Shown here: in pieces, positions 1 to 7,816 of the stretch
How positions within the stretch are numbered: the first letter of the stretch is position 1
Layout of the letters: every line of letters starts with the position of its first letter
Assembly (NCBI GenBank): GCA_900155415.1
Contig: LT700187.1
Coordinates: forward strand, 2,418,001 to 2,482,000
From: Christensenella massiliensis
GTDB taxonomy: Bacteria; Bacillota; Clostridia; Christensenellales; Christensenellaceae
DNA length: 64,000 nucleotides
Direction of reading: 5' to 3'
The notes under the pieces: model-generated
What the model was told of the DNA's origin: nothing
Databases searched by the model: none
What the model saw: the letters and a program-made list of their open reading frames with translations, nothing else
Program-made: the position numbers and the translations under genes

Positions 1-68
1 ACCGGTACTTCCTTCAGAACCATATTGTTTGGTGATTCTACAACCTGTGCTTTCATCATTCTTGCCAT
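1..68 (-). CDS. Zinc-type alcohol dehydrogenase, N-terminal fragment (runs off left edge)
   Basis: Only the first 22 or so codons are in the window. They read MARMMKAQVVESPNNMVLKE followed by a VPV, the usual first beta strand of medium-chain (GroES-like) zinc dehydrogenases. The ATG at 68 sits eight bases after an AGGAGGT site (77-83); another ATG at 74 is too close to that site. It follows the isomerase copy 1 gene with about 20 bases between them, so it is probably co-transcribed with it. Family assignment from so short a piece is moderate; the substrate is unknown. Confidence 0.5.
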   Translation of the reverse strand, partial: MARMMKAQVVESPNNMVLKEVP

Positions 69-95
69 TTTCATTTACCTCCTAATAGCAAAATC

Positions 96-1096
96 ACTTA
101 TTTCTCGCAGGGATTGTTGAATATCTTATCCCGTCTGCCCTCATACGGCGCCTTGATGATCAGCGGCTTCAGGAACGCCGATACTTTCTCGACTCCGTCT
201 CCTACGCTCATCGTCACATCTTCATGCTCATAACTCAATACATAATCATACCCTACCAACGACAGCTCCGTGATCACTTTCTTCCACGGTACGCTCCCCC
301 AGCCCGGTATCCGGAACCGGAACGTCCTGTCTATCCTCTGCCAGTCTCCCTGCATCAGGATCCCGCCATACTGGATGTTGTGCTCCACGATCTCTCCGTC
401 CTTCGCATGTACGTGGAAGATCCTGTCCCCAAGCTCGTCCACGAAGTTCTCGATCCGCAGCCCCAGATAGATCAGGTTCGCCGGGTCCATGTTGAACCCC
501 AGGCACGGATGTCCGTCTACCAGCTCGATCGCTCTCTTCGCCGTGTGGATATCATAGATAAAGTTGTTCGGATGCGGCTCTACTGCGAACTTCACCCCAT
601 ATTCCTTGAACTTATCCAGTATCGGCGTGAAGTATTTTACAAAATCGCGCTCCATCATCTCCCAGCCCTGCGGGCACGGAAACGGGAAATATCTTCCCCA
701 GTTCGTTACTCCCGTGAATCCGTTCACCACCGGCACTCCAAGCGCATTCGCCGCCTGCGCCGTCTTCAGCAGGCTCTCTGTTCCATATTTGATCTTTTCT
801 TCCTTCGTGCCTTTATACAGCCCGTCCGTGTCTTCTCCCCACGGCCCCAATATCAGCAGCGAATCCGCATGGTTCGACAGCGCCGAGATCGTGATCCCAT
901 AGCCCGACAGCATCTTCTTCAGCTTTTCCGCATTGTTCCCCTTCAGGATCTCGTCGCAGTCGAACTGCCCGTTCCCTATATACGCCGGGATCTCCATCAT
1001 CTCATACCCATGCTCACACATGATCTTCGCTACTTCTTCCAAGCTCAGGTGCGCATAGTTTGCCGCAAAGAATCCTAACTTCATCTCGTTACCTCC
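96..1096. repeat. 1-kb direct repeat, left copy
   Basis: This stretch matches 16066-17066 at a fixed offset of 15,970 bases. I found only two differences by eye (position 210 T versus C, position 259 A versus G), both silent in the encoded protein. Identity starts just outside the stop codon and stops right after the ribosome binding site; the flanks on both sides are unrelated. Confidence 0.93.
98..1084 (-). CDS. Sugar phosphate isomerase/epimerase, TIM-barrel family (copy 1)
   Basis: A 328-residue xylose-isomerase-like TIM barrel (AP-endonuclease-2 superfamily). Likely metal ligands are E169 (AVEPHPNN), D200 (FNMDPAN), the histidines of FHVHAKDG at 224-226 and E286 (SYEHED). The family isomerises or epimerises sugars and keto-sugars; the substrate cannot be read from sequence. 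The start at 1084 is fixed by a GGAGGT site seven bases upstream; an in-frame ATG at 1099 overlaps that site. It has its own sigma-A promoter and is followed by a dehydrogenase gene. The protein is identical to that of 16068-17054. Other members of this family act in inositol catabolism (IolE, IolI, IolO) and in C-glycoside cleavage, which are possible roles here. Confidence 0.88.
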   Translation of the reverse strand: MKLGFFAANYAHLSLEEVAKIMCEHGYEMMEIPAYIGNGQFDCDEILKGNNAEKLKKMLSGYGITISALSNHADSLLILGPWGEDTDGLYKGTKEEKIKYGTESLLKTAQAANALGVPVVNGFTGVTNWGRYFPFPCPQGWEMMERDFVKYFTPILDKFKEYGVKFAVEPHPNNFIYDIHTAKRAIELVDGHPCLGFNMDPANLIYLGLRIENFVDELGDRIFHVHAKDGEIVEHNIQYGGILMQGDWQRIDRTFRFRIPGWGSVPWKKVITELSLVGYDYVLSYEHEDVTMSVGDGVEKVSAFLKPLIIKAPYEGRRDKIFNNPCEK

Positions 1097-1197
1097 CATT
1101 CATTTTTCGTGTATTTTACAAACTTAATCAAGCTTTTATTCTGTAACACATTTTTGAAAATGTTGTTTTTAGTTGTTTTGTGTCTGTTTATGGTTCT

Positions 1198-1226
1198 ATC
1201 ATATACCAAAAGGAAGCGTAAGTCAA
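1198..1226 (-). promoter_or_regulatory. Sigma-A promoter of isomerase copy 1
   Basis: Minus strand: TTGACT at 1226-1221, 17-base spacer, TATGAT at 1203-1198. Downstream lies an A/C-rich stretch with repeated AAACA motifs (about 1155-1195). It resembles the stretch downstream of the promoter at 17958-17986, so the same DeoR-type repressor may act at both. Confidence 0.75.
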
Positions 1227-1294
1227 CAAAAATCCTGTAAAATCATGCTGTTTTTTTTGACAGAATGTACGTACATTATTTTCCCGATAAAGCA

Positions 1295-1331
1295 AAGATT
1301 GCGAGAGTTCTTCAGAACCTCTCGCAATCTT
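1295..1331 (-). terminator. Terminator of the seven-gene catabolic operon
   Basis: Perfect 13-bp stem AAGATTGCGAGAG / CTCTCGCAATCTT just downstream of the aldolase stop. The T run after it on the minus strand is modest. Confidence 0.7.
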
Positions 1332-1349
1332 CTTCTTTCCCAACAAAAT

Positions 1350-1991
1350 TTATTTGCGTGCTTCGTGCACTGCCGCGACCATTTCTTTTGCGATCCGCGT
1401 GATCGATTCATAGTCGCCTGTCTTTGCACCGGCAGTCAAGTCTCCGCCTGCTCCTACCGCGACGGCACCAGCCTTGATCCATTCGCCTGCATTTTCGGCA
1501 TTCACACCGCCTGTAGGCATGATGCGGACCTGCGGCAGCGGCCCTTTGATATTTTTGATCATTTTAGGACCAGCCAGATTTCCCGGGAACAGCTTTACGA
1601 TATCCGCCCCCGCTTCGAGGCAATCGACGGTTTCTTTGATTGTCATCGCGCCCGGCATGCATGCTATCTGATACCGCAGGCACATTTTTACCGTCTCTGC
1701 GTTGAGGCACGGAGAAACAACAAATTGCGCTCCCGCAAGGATCGCCGCCCGCGCCGTCTCCGGATCAAGAACTGTACCTGCACCGATCAAGACATCTTTC
1801 GGGTCATAACGCTTTGCAAGCGCCTTGATGATATCCGCGGCGCCCGGAACCGTGAAAGTAACTTCGATTCCAATGATTCCGCCCGCAATGCAGGCATCGA
1901 TGATCTTCATGACCTCTTCTTCGCTGTTGCCGCGTACGACCGCAACAACGCCGCATTCTTCCAATCTTCTCAATACTTCTAATTTTTCCAT
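1350..1991 (-). CDS. KDPG/KHG-type aldolase (2-keto-3-deoxy-phosphogluconate aldolase family)
   Basis: A 213-residue class I aldolase that normally cleaves 2-keto-3-deoxy sugar acids or their 6-phosphates to pyruvate plus an aldehyde. Family landmarks are VVAVVRGN at the N-terminus, the general acid/base glutamate in GIEVTFTVPGA, GAGTVLD, and the Schiff-base lysine in IVKLFPGN; PTGGVN forms the phosphate-binding region. Length is normal. It is the last gene of the operon, 13 bases after the hydroxyacid dehydrogenase, and is followed by a terminator. It suggests the pathway ends in a 2-keto-3-deoxy acid. The exact substrate (KDPG, KDPGal or a non-phosphorylated acid) is not resolved. Confidence 0.9.
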   Translation of the reverse strand: MEKLEVLRRLEECGVVAVVRGNSEEEVMKIIDACIAGGIIGIEVTFTVPGAADIIKALAKRYDPKDVLIGAGTVLDPETARAAILAGAQFVVSPCLNAETVKMCLRYQIACMPGAMTIKETVDCLEAGADIVKLFPGNLAGPKMIKNIKGPLPQVRIMPTGGVNAENAGEWIKAGAVAVGAGGDLTAGAKTGDYESITRIAKEMVAAVHEARK

Positions 1992-2004
1992 ACTATTTAC
2001 CTAC

Positions 2005-2967
2005 CTATTTATTCAGAACATGCGGGCATTCTTTGCCCGAGAGAACTGCGATCACATTATCAACCGCCATACTTCCCATTCCGCTTACCGCTTCCGCTGT
2101 ATGTGCGCCTGTATGAGGCGTGAAGATGACATTGTCAAGGCCTTTCAGCGGAGAATCGATCAGCGGCTCCTGTTCGAACGCATCGAGTCCCAATCCGCCA
2201 AGCTTACCACTCTTTACTGCCTCCGCAGCCGCCTGCTCATCAATAATCCCGCCGCGCGCCGTGTTGATTACGATCGCACCGTCTTTCATCTCAGCGATTT
2301 TCTCTGCATCGATCATATGACGGGTGGAATCATTAAGCGGAACATGCAGAGAAATGAAGTCCGATGTGGTCAGCACTTCATCAAGCTCCAATCTTCCAAT
2401 TCCATTTTCCTTTGCAAAAGCTTCATCAAAATAAGGATCGTATGCGTTTACAGTCATTCCGAACGCCTTTGCTCTTATTGCAAGATTTTTACCGATCGCT
2501 CCCATGCCGACGATGCCGAGCGTCTTGCCTCTGAGCTCGATTCCTTGGCTGCGCGGCCATTCGCCTTTTTCTACTGCAGTGTGAAGCTTCGGAACATTTC
2601 GCGCCGCGCACAGCATCAATGCAAAAGCAAGCTCGCAAACAGCAACAGAATTCGTACCCGGCGTATTGGTCACCTTGATTCCCTTTGCCGTCGCCGCAGC
2701 CATATCAACGCGGTCTACCCCCGCGCCATAGCGTGAAATCACTTTCAGAGAAGCGGGCGCCTTTTCGAGAACGTCTGCCGTGATATAATCGAGCCCTGCC
2801 ACATAACCGTCGACTCCGTCTAACCGTTCTAAAATCTCGTCAGCCTGCAGCGGCCGCCCTAAATCATTATAAACGACCTCATCCGCGAACAGCTCGAGCT
2901 TTGCCTTTGCTGCCGCATTTTCCGGTTTTAGAAAAGAAGTAGGCGTCACAAGGATCTTCATGCTCAT
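2005..2967 (-). CDS. D-isomer-specific 2-hydroxyacid dehydrogenase (phosphoglycerate dehydrogenase-like)
   Basis: A 320-residue NAD-dependent 2-hydroxyacid dehydrogenase. The Rossmann motif is GIVGMGAIGKNLA; the catalytic Arg is in NTARGG, the Glu in FEQEPL and the His in TPHTGAHT. There is no C-terminal ACT domain, unlike many serine-pathway SerA enzymes. Its start overlaps the stop of the cupin isomerase gene (ATGA), so the two are translationally coupled; a second ATG at 2961 is possible. In this operon it more likely oxidises or reduces a sugar-acid intermediate than supplies serine. Confidence 0.85.
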   Translation of the reverse strand: MSMKILVTPTSFLKPENAAAKAKLELFADEVVYNDLGRPLQADEILERLDGVDGYVAGLDYITADVLEKAPASLKVISRYGAGVDRVDMAAATAKGIKVTNTPGTNSVAVCELAFALMLCAARNVPKLHTAVEKGEWPRSQGIELRGKTLGIVGMGAIGKNLAIRAKAFGMTVNAYDPYFDEAFAKENGIGRLELDEVLTTSDFISLHVPLNDSTRHMIDAEKIAEMKDGAIVINTARGGIIDEQAAAEAVKSGKLGGLGLDAFEQEPLIDSPLKGLDNVIFTPHTGAHTAEAVSGMGSMAVDNVIAVLSGKECPHVLNK

Positions 2968-3557
2968 TCACCCCACTTAGGATTCGGAACTGCGACTGCC
3001 TTTCCGTCTTTCTCAACTACAAGATTCCTATAGCCTTTCGTCTCGATCGTGCCATAATCGTGTCCTGCATCTCCACGGAATACAAAGAACGTGACCAACG
3101 GCGTGTCGCCGATATTGATGCTTCTATGAGCATATCTCTTAGGTACGTAAACAGCCTCTCCCGGCGTCATCTCCTGCAGGGACCAATCGCCCTCCGGGCT
3201 TTCCAACAGCATATAACCGTGCCCGCTTAAGCAATAATATACTTCTCCCGTATCGAGAATCGTATGGAAATGGCCTTTCGTCATGAAATATTCGTCGCCT
3301 ACCTTACCCGGATAAGTAATGCTCGTACCAAAAGCAAGATCGCCGGGATGCTCAGGCGCGCCCATTTCGTAAAATTCATATACGAGCGGATCCTCGCCGC
3401 CTGCAAGCATTTTGTCGAATGCTGCATCGTCCGCATACATCCCTTTCATCTGGGAAAGATACCGTTTTGTGCTTTCCGCTGTTTTGGAAAGACCACTTAT
3501 AAGGTCATAATCACATGTAAAGCCGCGGAGCCAATCGAATTTTCCTTCGTTTGCCAT
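2964..3557 (-). CDS. Cupin-type glucose-6-phosphate isomerase family protein
   Basis: A 197-residue cupin of the archaeal phosphoglucose isomerase family. Metal ligands are visible in KGHFHTILDTGEVYY (two His and the Glu) and in the last His of VPKRYAHRSINIG; the family signature GDAGHDYGTIE follows. Start: ATG at 3557 after AAGGAGG. Archaeal relatives interconvert glucose-6-P and fructose-6-P with a bound metal, but this fold is also used on other phosphosugars and acyclic intermediates. It lies fifth in the operon, separated from the upstream gene by 109 bases holding two hairpins. Whether it is a true PGI here is uncertain, since a housekeeping enzyme would not need to sit in this operon. 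Confidence 0.85.
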   Translation of the reverse strand: MANEGKFDWLRGFTCDYDLISGLSKTAESTKRYLSQMKGMYADDAAFDKMLAGGEDPLVYEFYEMGAPEHPGDLAFGTSITYPGKVGDEYFMTKGHFHTILDTGEVYYCLSGHGYMLLESPEGDWSLQEMTPGEAVYVPKRYAHRSINIGDTPLVTFFVFRGDAGHDYGTIETKGYRNLVVEKDGKAVAVPNPKWGE

Positions 3558-3581
3558 TTTGAAATCCTCCTTAATAACCAT

Positions 3582-3652
3582 TTGCCGGTCGGTCCGGCAA
3601 TTCCGTATTTTACGCATCAAGGTTCCGCTTTCCGATAGGAAAAGCGGAACCT
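3582..3652 (-). other. Two intercistronic hairpins
   Basis: Stem 1 joins AGGTTCCGCTTTCC (3620-3633) with GGAAAAGCGGAACCT (3638-3652), allowing one bulge. Stem 2 is TTGCCGG / CCGGCAA (3582-3600), close to the next ribosome site. Neither has a long T run, so they may slow, partially terminate or process the transcript between the fourth and fifth genes. Confidence 0.6.
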
Positions 3653-3666
3653 GAACTGTTTTCAAT

Positions 3667-4620
3667 TTATCTCTGGTTAAATTTAGCAGCAATCTTATCG
3701 AGTTCGTCCAGAACGGCTCCCTCGATCGGAATATCGAATACTTCCGAAATCACCTGTGTCCATCCATAAATGAAATATTTCCAACCGTCTTCCACATGGA
3801 GATTCTTTTCTTTTGCCTGCGCTTCCGCCTGATGCATGAAAAGAAGATCTCCGCGATAGTTGATTTCCCATACCAATGCATTTTCAGGGAACTGCGCCGC
3901 ATCGGTAAGCGGGCTGCCCGGTCTGTCTTTTCCAAGCCCCGTCGCATTGATGATCAGGGAACCCTTACCCATTTTTTCCAAAACCTCATCGTTCTGGCCC
4001 GGTTCAGGCGTAAGATAATAAGAGCATTTTACGCTACCCGGATTGAGCGTCTTGTTGATCGCTTCTATCTCGTCCAGCCTCGGCTTGGAACGGTTCCCGA
4101 TCACAATCTCGGACGGATAATTCCCCTCAAACTCCGGACGCATAAAATAGGAGCACATAGAAATCGCACTGCCGCCTGCGCCCATAATGAATACGCCCGA
4201 TTCCGGATGGTCTTTCCAATAATTTTTAGGAACAAATTCCTCCAGCGCAAGACCGCTTGAGATCGGGTCCTTTGCGTGCCCGCACAGCTTGTCGCCGCGC
4301 TTTGAGATGGAAGAAAGCTCGCCAAATTTCTGCGCATACGGGTCAAGATATTCAAACATATCTTTCGTCGCATTGTAAAGATCGATCTTGTGCGTCGTTA
4401 CGAGAGCGCCATAGGAAAGCGGATCGTTTTTGATGAACTCGACGACCTTTCTGTATTTTTCAGGCTCTGCGTGGATCTCGATGTCGATCCCTTTCATGAC
4501 CGTGTCCTTCAGGCCAAGAGCCTTTGCCCACTCCGGAAATACCTTCATGATGGAAGACTTTCCCGTCGTTACCCCAATGAAGTACATTGTTGGCTGCGTT
4601 GCAGGTTCGAAATTAAACAT
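3667..4620 (-). CDS. Shikimate dehydrogenase-like oxidoreductase
   Basis: A 317-residue protein with the AroE fold. The catalytic lysine is preserved in GALVTTHK (canonical VTxPxK), the aspartate in HAKDPISSG (canonical NTDxxG), the nucleotide site in MGAGGSA, and INATGLGK replaces NATPxG. The N-terminal substrate loop (GVTTGKSSIMK in place of GxPxxHSxSP) is divergent, so shikimate is unlikely to be the substrate. The ATG at 4620 has a GGAG site eight bases upstream and follows the lactonase-like gene by one base. Being inside a sugar operon, it probably oxidises or reduces a cyclic or keto-sugar intermediate. Function unknown. Confidence 0.75.
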   Translation of the reverse strand: MFNFEPATQPTMYFIGVTTGKSSIMKVFPEWAKALGLKDTVMKGIDIEIHAEPEKYRKVVEFIKNDPLSYGALVTTHKIDLYNATKDMFEYLDPYAQKFGELSSISKRGDKLCGHAKDPISSGLALEEFVPKNYWKDHPESGVFIMGAGGSAISMCSYFMRPEFEGNYPSEIVIGNRSKPRLDEIEAINKTLNPGSVKCSYYLTPEPGQNDEVLEKMGKGSLIINATGLGKDRPGSPLTDAAQFPENALVWEINYRGDLLFMHQAEAQAKEKNLHVEDGWKYFIYGWTQVISEVFDIPIEGAVLDELDKIAAKFNQR

Positions 4621-4621
4621 T

Positions 4622-5590
4622 TTACACACTCCTTTTTATTTTTAATGCCTGCGGCGGATTCGCAACAAGCATCTTATGCATCATTTGTCTGCTGATTCCC
4701 CGTTCCTCCGCAAAAGGAACAAAAGTCTTCAGGATGAAATCGAGTCCCATATCCGCTGCGCCATAACTGCGCAGGCGCGCGTTCGTTGTATCGAGCCCCA
4801 GCAGCAACTGTTCTTCAAAGCCGCTTTCCAGCATGAACGCAATAAGCTCCGCTTCTTTTACATCATCATGATATTTCAGCCGGTGGATCGTATCGTATTC
4901 CATAAAAGCACCCGTCTGTGCACAATCCTTATGGTAATCGAAATCATATCTTGCCCGGTCAAGATGGCATAAAATCAAGTGCTGCGGCGGCAGGCCTCTT
5001 TTTGCGAAAAAATCCACAACATGGAGCGCATCTGCTTCCTGTTCGATATGTACCATGACCGGTACGCCAGTAGCCAGAGCCGCATCAGCAGCGGCGGCAA
5101 ACAGCTTTTCATAGGTCTCGTCGGCGTGTATTCCATTTTTGTCGATCGCCGTCTTGATCTGTCCGGCCCGGCAAGCAAGCCGCTGTGCACCCGTCTGCTT
5201 CGACGAGAACATTCCCTCTTCGATTTCTTCTATATAAAGCCGTGCGATCTCATCCTCATTTTTATAGAAAAGATAGCTGTCTTCATAATAGAATATCGTT
5301 TTATGGAATCCTGTCGACGCTATGATCTTTACACCGCTCTCCACAGAAGCCCTTTCGAGAAGCTCCGCCATGCGACCGCCAAGCACAGGCTGTGCATCGA
5401 CAATCGTTCCGCCGCCCGCTGCACGATACTCCCGCAGCTCCGCGAGAGACTTGTCGTAGTCGTCCATATATAACACCGGAGACACTTCATAGGATCTGTC
5501 CATTTCCAAAAAAATGTGTTCATGACACTGACAATGTCCTAATGTATCCGGAGCAACATCTCCCGTTACGGTCCTTACGAATTCACCCAT
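4622..5590 (-). CDS. Phosphotriesterase-family metal hydrolase, probable sugar lactonase
   Basis: A 322-residue amidohydrolase of the phosphotriesterase-related (Php) family. The binuclear metal site can be read as the HEH of CQCHEHIFLE (about residues 21-23), the lysine of GQIKTAIDKNG that is carboxylated in relatives, the His residues of VMVHIEQE and LILCHLDR, and the Asp of LGLDTTN. Most bacterial relatives outside pesticide degraders are lactonases. Between two dehydrogenases, opening a sugar lactone made by one of them is the most natural role. It is translated 16 bases after the alcohol dehydrogenase. The substrate is inferred, not shown. Confidence 0.8.
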   Translation of the reverse strand: MGEFVRTVTGDVAPDTLGHCQCHEHIFLEMDRSYEVSPVLYMDDYDKSLAELREYRAAGGGTIVDAQPVLGGRMAELLERASVESGVKIIASTGFHKTIFYYEDSYLFYKNEDEIARLYIEEIEEGMFSSKQTGAQRLACRAGQIKTAIDKNGIHADETYEKLFAAAADAALATGVPVMVHIEQEADALHVVDFFAKRGLPPQHLILCHLDRARYDFDYHKDCAQTGAFMEYDTIHRLKYHDDVKEAELIAFMLESGFEEQLLLGLDTTNARLRSYGAADMGLDFILKTFVPFAEERGISRQMMHKMLVANPPQALKIKRSV

Positions 5591-5606
5591 CAGAAGCCAT
5601 CCCTTT

Positions 5607-6650
5607 TTATCCGAATGTTATGACATTCTTAAGCCCTTTTGCCGCTTTTGCGTTATCAAACGCTGTCAGAATGTCTTTAATATCATAATGTCCTGTAATA
5701 ATGCTCTTGATATCGATCAAGCCCTCCGAGACAAAATCAAGCGTCTGTCTGAACTGGCAAATACTTGCGCGCGTCGAGCCCGTCAGGAATAGTTCCTTAT
5801 AATGCACAAGATTCGTATCGATCGGTACAGGCTGCTTCGCTGCCGGTACGCCGCCGAAGAAATTAACACGGCCGCCATAGTTCATGAGCGGGAGCATAGC
5901 TGCCTGAACCGCCGGAACCGGGCATGCGGTGATCGCTACATCAAGACCTTTCCCTCTCGTTTGCTCCTTGACGAACCCTGGGAGGTCATCTCCGCAATAG
6001 GTCACAACGCCCGGAATGATTTTTTCACATTCCGCAAGCCTGTCTGCTGACAAATCGTTCATCATGACCTTGGCTGCGCCGGCCATTTTTGCAAGCATCG
6101 CGTGCATGATACCAATCGGGCCTGCACCAACGACGAGCACATACTCACCCGGCTTGATATTACATTTTAAAGAACCGTTGTACGCACAGGAAAGCGGTTC
6201 GTTTACGGCTGCTTCTTCCGCGGTCACGCCCTCCGGCATGATCATCAGATTTCCATAAATGATGGCTTCTTTCGGCACTTTCACATATTCGGCGAACGCC
6301 CCATCCATATTGATCCCAAAAGCTCTGTAGTTATCACACAGATGCGGCTGCCCTGCTACGCAACGATCGCATATCCCGCATCCGATATTCGGAGCGAGCG
6401 CGACTTTCATGCCTTTCTGATAGAACTTTACATTTTTGCCTACTTCAACAATAGTACCGCCAAATTCATGCCCAAGCACGCGCGGATGTTCTTCATCTAC
6501 ACCGGCATAGCCGTTTTGCCACATACGGACATCCGTACCGCATACGGCTGCCGCATCTACCTTCAGAAGTATCTCGTCCTCCGTTATTTCCGGTACCGGT
6601 ATATCGTCCAAACGAATATCATTTGGGCCATATAATCTTAATGCTAACAT
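5607..6650 (-). CDS. Zinc-dependent medium-chain alcohol/polyol dehydrogenase
   Basis: A 347-residue MDR-family dehydrogenase of the sorbitol/threonine dehydrogenase type. Catalytic zinc ligands are in CGTDVRMW and GHEFGG; the structural zinc is held by CGICDRCVAGQPHLC; the NAD(P) motif is VVGAGPIG. The start has AAGGAGG upstream. It is the second gene of the operon, 11 bases after the Gfo/Idh dehydrogenase. It likely oxidises a secondary hydroxyl of a sugar or cyclitol intermediate. A second MDR dehydrogenase begins at the left edge next to isomerase copy 1, so the island contains at least two. Confidence 0.88.
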   Translation of the reverse strand: MLALRLYGPNDIRLDDIPVPEITEDEILLKVDAAAVCGTDVRMWQNGYAGVDEEHPRVLGHEFGGTIVEVGKNVKFYQKGMKVALAPNIGCGICDRCVAGQPHLCDNYRAFGINMDGAFAEYVKVPKEAIIYGNLMIMPEGVTAEEAAVNEPLSCAYNGSLKCNIKPGEYVLVVGAGPIGIMHAMLAKMAGAAKVMMNDLSADRLAECEKIIPGVVTYCGDDLPGFVKEQTRGKGLDVAITACPVPAVQAAMLPLMNYGGRVNFFGGVPAAKQPVPIDTNLVHYKELFLTGSTRASICQFRQTLDFVSEGLIDIKSIITGHYDIKDILTAFDNAKAAKGLKNVITFG

Positions 6651-6661
6651 ATTTTTCCTCC

Positions 6662-7681
6662 TTAGAGCTCGATGATACGCTTTTCTGCAATCGACTGATT
6701 GCCTACTTCTACGATCTTGACCGCCATTTTACCGTCATGTCCAGTCACTTTTGGTTCCGTATCATTTAAGATACACTCTGCAAAACCGATGTCTTCCGCC
6801 AGATAAGCATCCTTAAAAAGCGTCATCCAGCTATTGATATACGGTGTGGAGATCCCCGTTCCGGGCGCAGCGACCGTATAATTGCTTCCGTTTTCTTTCC
6901 CGATATGAATCACGCCTTTTGTTCCTACGACCTCGACCTTTGCATCATATCCATACTGAACATACGCCGCTCCGTCTATCGAGTATTGGATGCCATTCTC
7001 AAATACTCCCGTCATCACTACGCTGTCGTAATAATCCGGATATTCCTCTGCGATCTCACGATTCCTGTAATTACCTGCAATGGCATATACGGTTTTGATC
7101 TCACTGCCTGCCAGCCATCTCACACAATCGATATCATGGCTGTTGAGTTCCGCAAGGACACCGTTGCTTTTTTTGATGTCATACATCCACGGACGCGGCT
7201 TGCTCGGCCCGCGCGTATTGGATCGAATGAGCACGACATCGCCGATCGCTCCGGAATCGATCACTTCCTTCGCCTGAATGAAGCCTGCGTCATGACGCCG
7301 CATAAAACCGATCTGCAGCTTTACATTGTTTTTCTTTGCCGCCGCTTCCATCTCTTCGCATTCTTCCGAGTTCATCGCCATCGGCTTTTCGCAGAAGATG
7401 TGCTTTCCCGCGTTGGCACAATCGATCACGATCTGTTTATGCAGGTTCGTCGGCGAAACCACTACAACTGCATCGATCTCGTCGTCCTTCAGGATATCTT
7501 TATAGTCCGTATAATATTTCGTGATCTCCAGTTCTTCCGCCGCAGCCTTTGCAGCGTCCTCTACGACATCTACAACAGCTGCCATATACGCGCCGTTTAC
7601 TTTATTCTTAAAATTATTCGCATGGATCATTCCCGCGCGGCCTGCGCCAATGAGACAAATTCCCAATCTGCCGTTTTTCAT
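6662..7681 (-). CDS. Gfo/Idh/MocA-family dehydrogenase
   Basis: A 339-residue NAD(P)-dependent dehydrogenase. The N-terminal Rossmann motif is ICLIGAGRAGMIHA, followed by VVVVSPTNLH and the family hallmark FCEKPMAM, whose Lys is catalytic in relatives. The C-terminal half is the usual alpha/beta substrate domain. ATG at 7681 has an AAAGGAGG site; an upstream in-frame ATG at 7702 lies before it. First gene of the seven-gene operon. Relatives oxidise myo-inositol, glucose, or C3 of glycosides to 3-keto sugars. The combination with a zinc dehydrogenase and an iolE-like TIM barrel nearby makes a cyclitol or 3-keto-sugar route plausible. Confidence 0.88.
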   Translation of the reverse strand: MKNGRLGICLIGAGRAGMIHANNFKNKVNGAYMAAVVDVVEDAAKAAAEELEITKYYTDYKDILKDDEIDAVVVVSPTNLHKQIVIDCANAGKHIFCEKPMAMNSEECEEMEAAAKKNNVKLQIGFMRRHDAGFIQAKEVIDSGAIGDVVLIRSNTRGPSKPRPWMYDIKKSNGVLAELNSHDIDCVRWLAGSEIKTVYAIAGNYRNREIAEEYPDYYDSVVMTGVFENGIQYSIDGAAYVQYGYDAKVEVVGTKGVIHIGKENGSNYTVAAPGTGISTPYINSWMTLFKDAYLAEDIGFAECILNDTEPKVTGHDGKMAVKIVEVGNQSIAEKRIIEL

Positions 7682-7741
7682 TTTCTTCCTCCTTTGGAAC
7701 ACCTGATATCTGGTATAAAACTAAAAACTTTCATTGCTTTT

Positions 7742-7783
7742 ATTATACTGAAATCATTATCGTTTTGCAATACTTTATTATCA
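7742..7783 (-). promoter_or_regulatory. Promoter and DeoR-type operator of the seven-gene operon
   Basis: Minus strand: TTGCAA (7770-7765), 17-base spacer, TATAAT (7747-7742). A box TGATAATAAA lies just upstream (7783-7774). The same box with C or T at one position recurs at the kinase and importer promoters. Confidence 0.75.
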
Positions 7784-7816
7784 TTTATTCTCATTTTCTG
7801 TAATAATAGTATCGTT

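Noticed and set aside
224-1078. 284-codon plus-strand frame opposite the isomerase (also at 16194-17048)
   Set aside because: Duplicated only because the isomerase gene is duplicated; no ribosome site or domain.
2964-3557. Cupin gene considered as the housekeeping glucose-6-phosphate isomerase
   Set aside because: Family membership is clear, but its place inside a regulated sugar operon argues for a pathway-specific role, so no pgi symbol is given.
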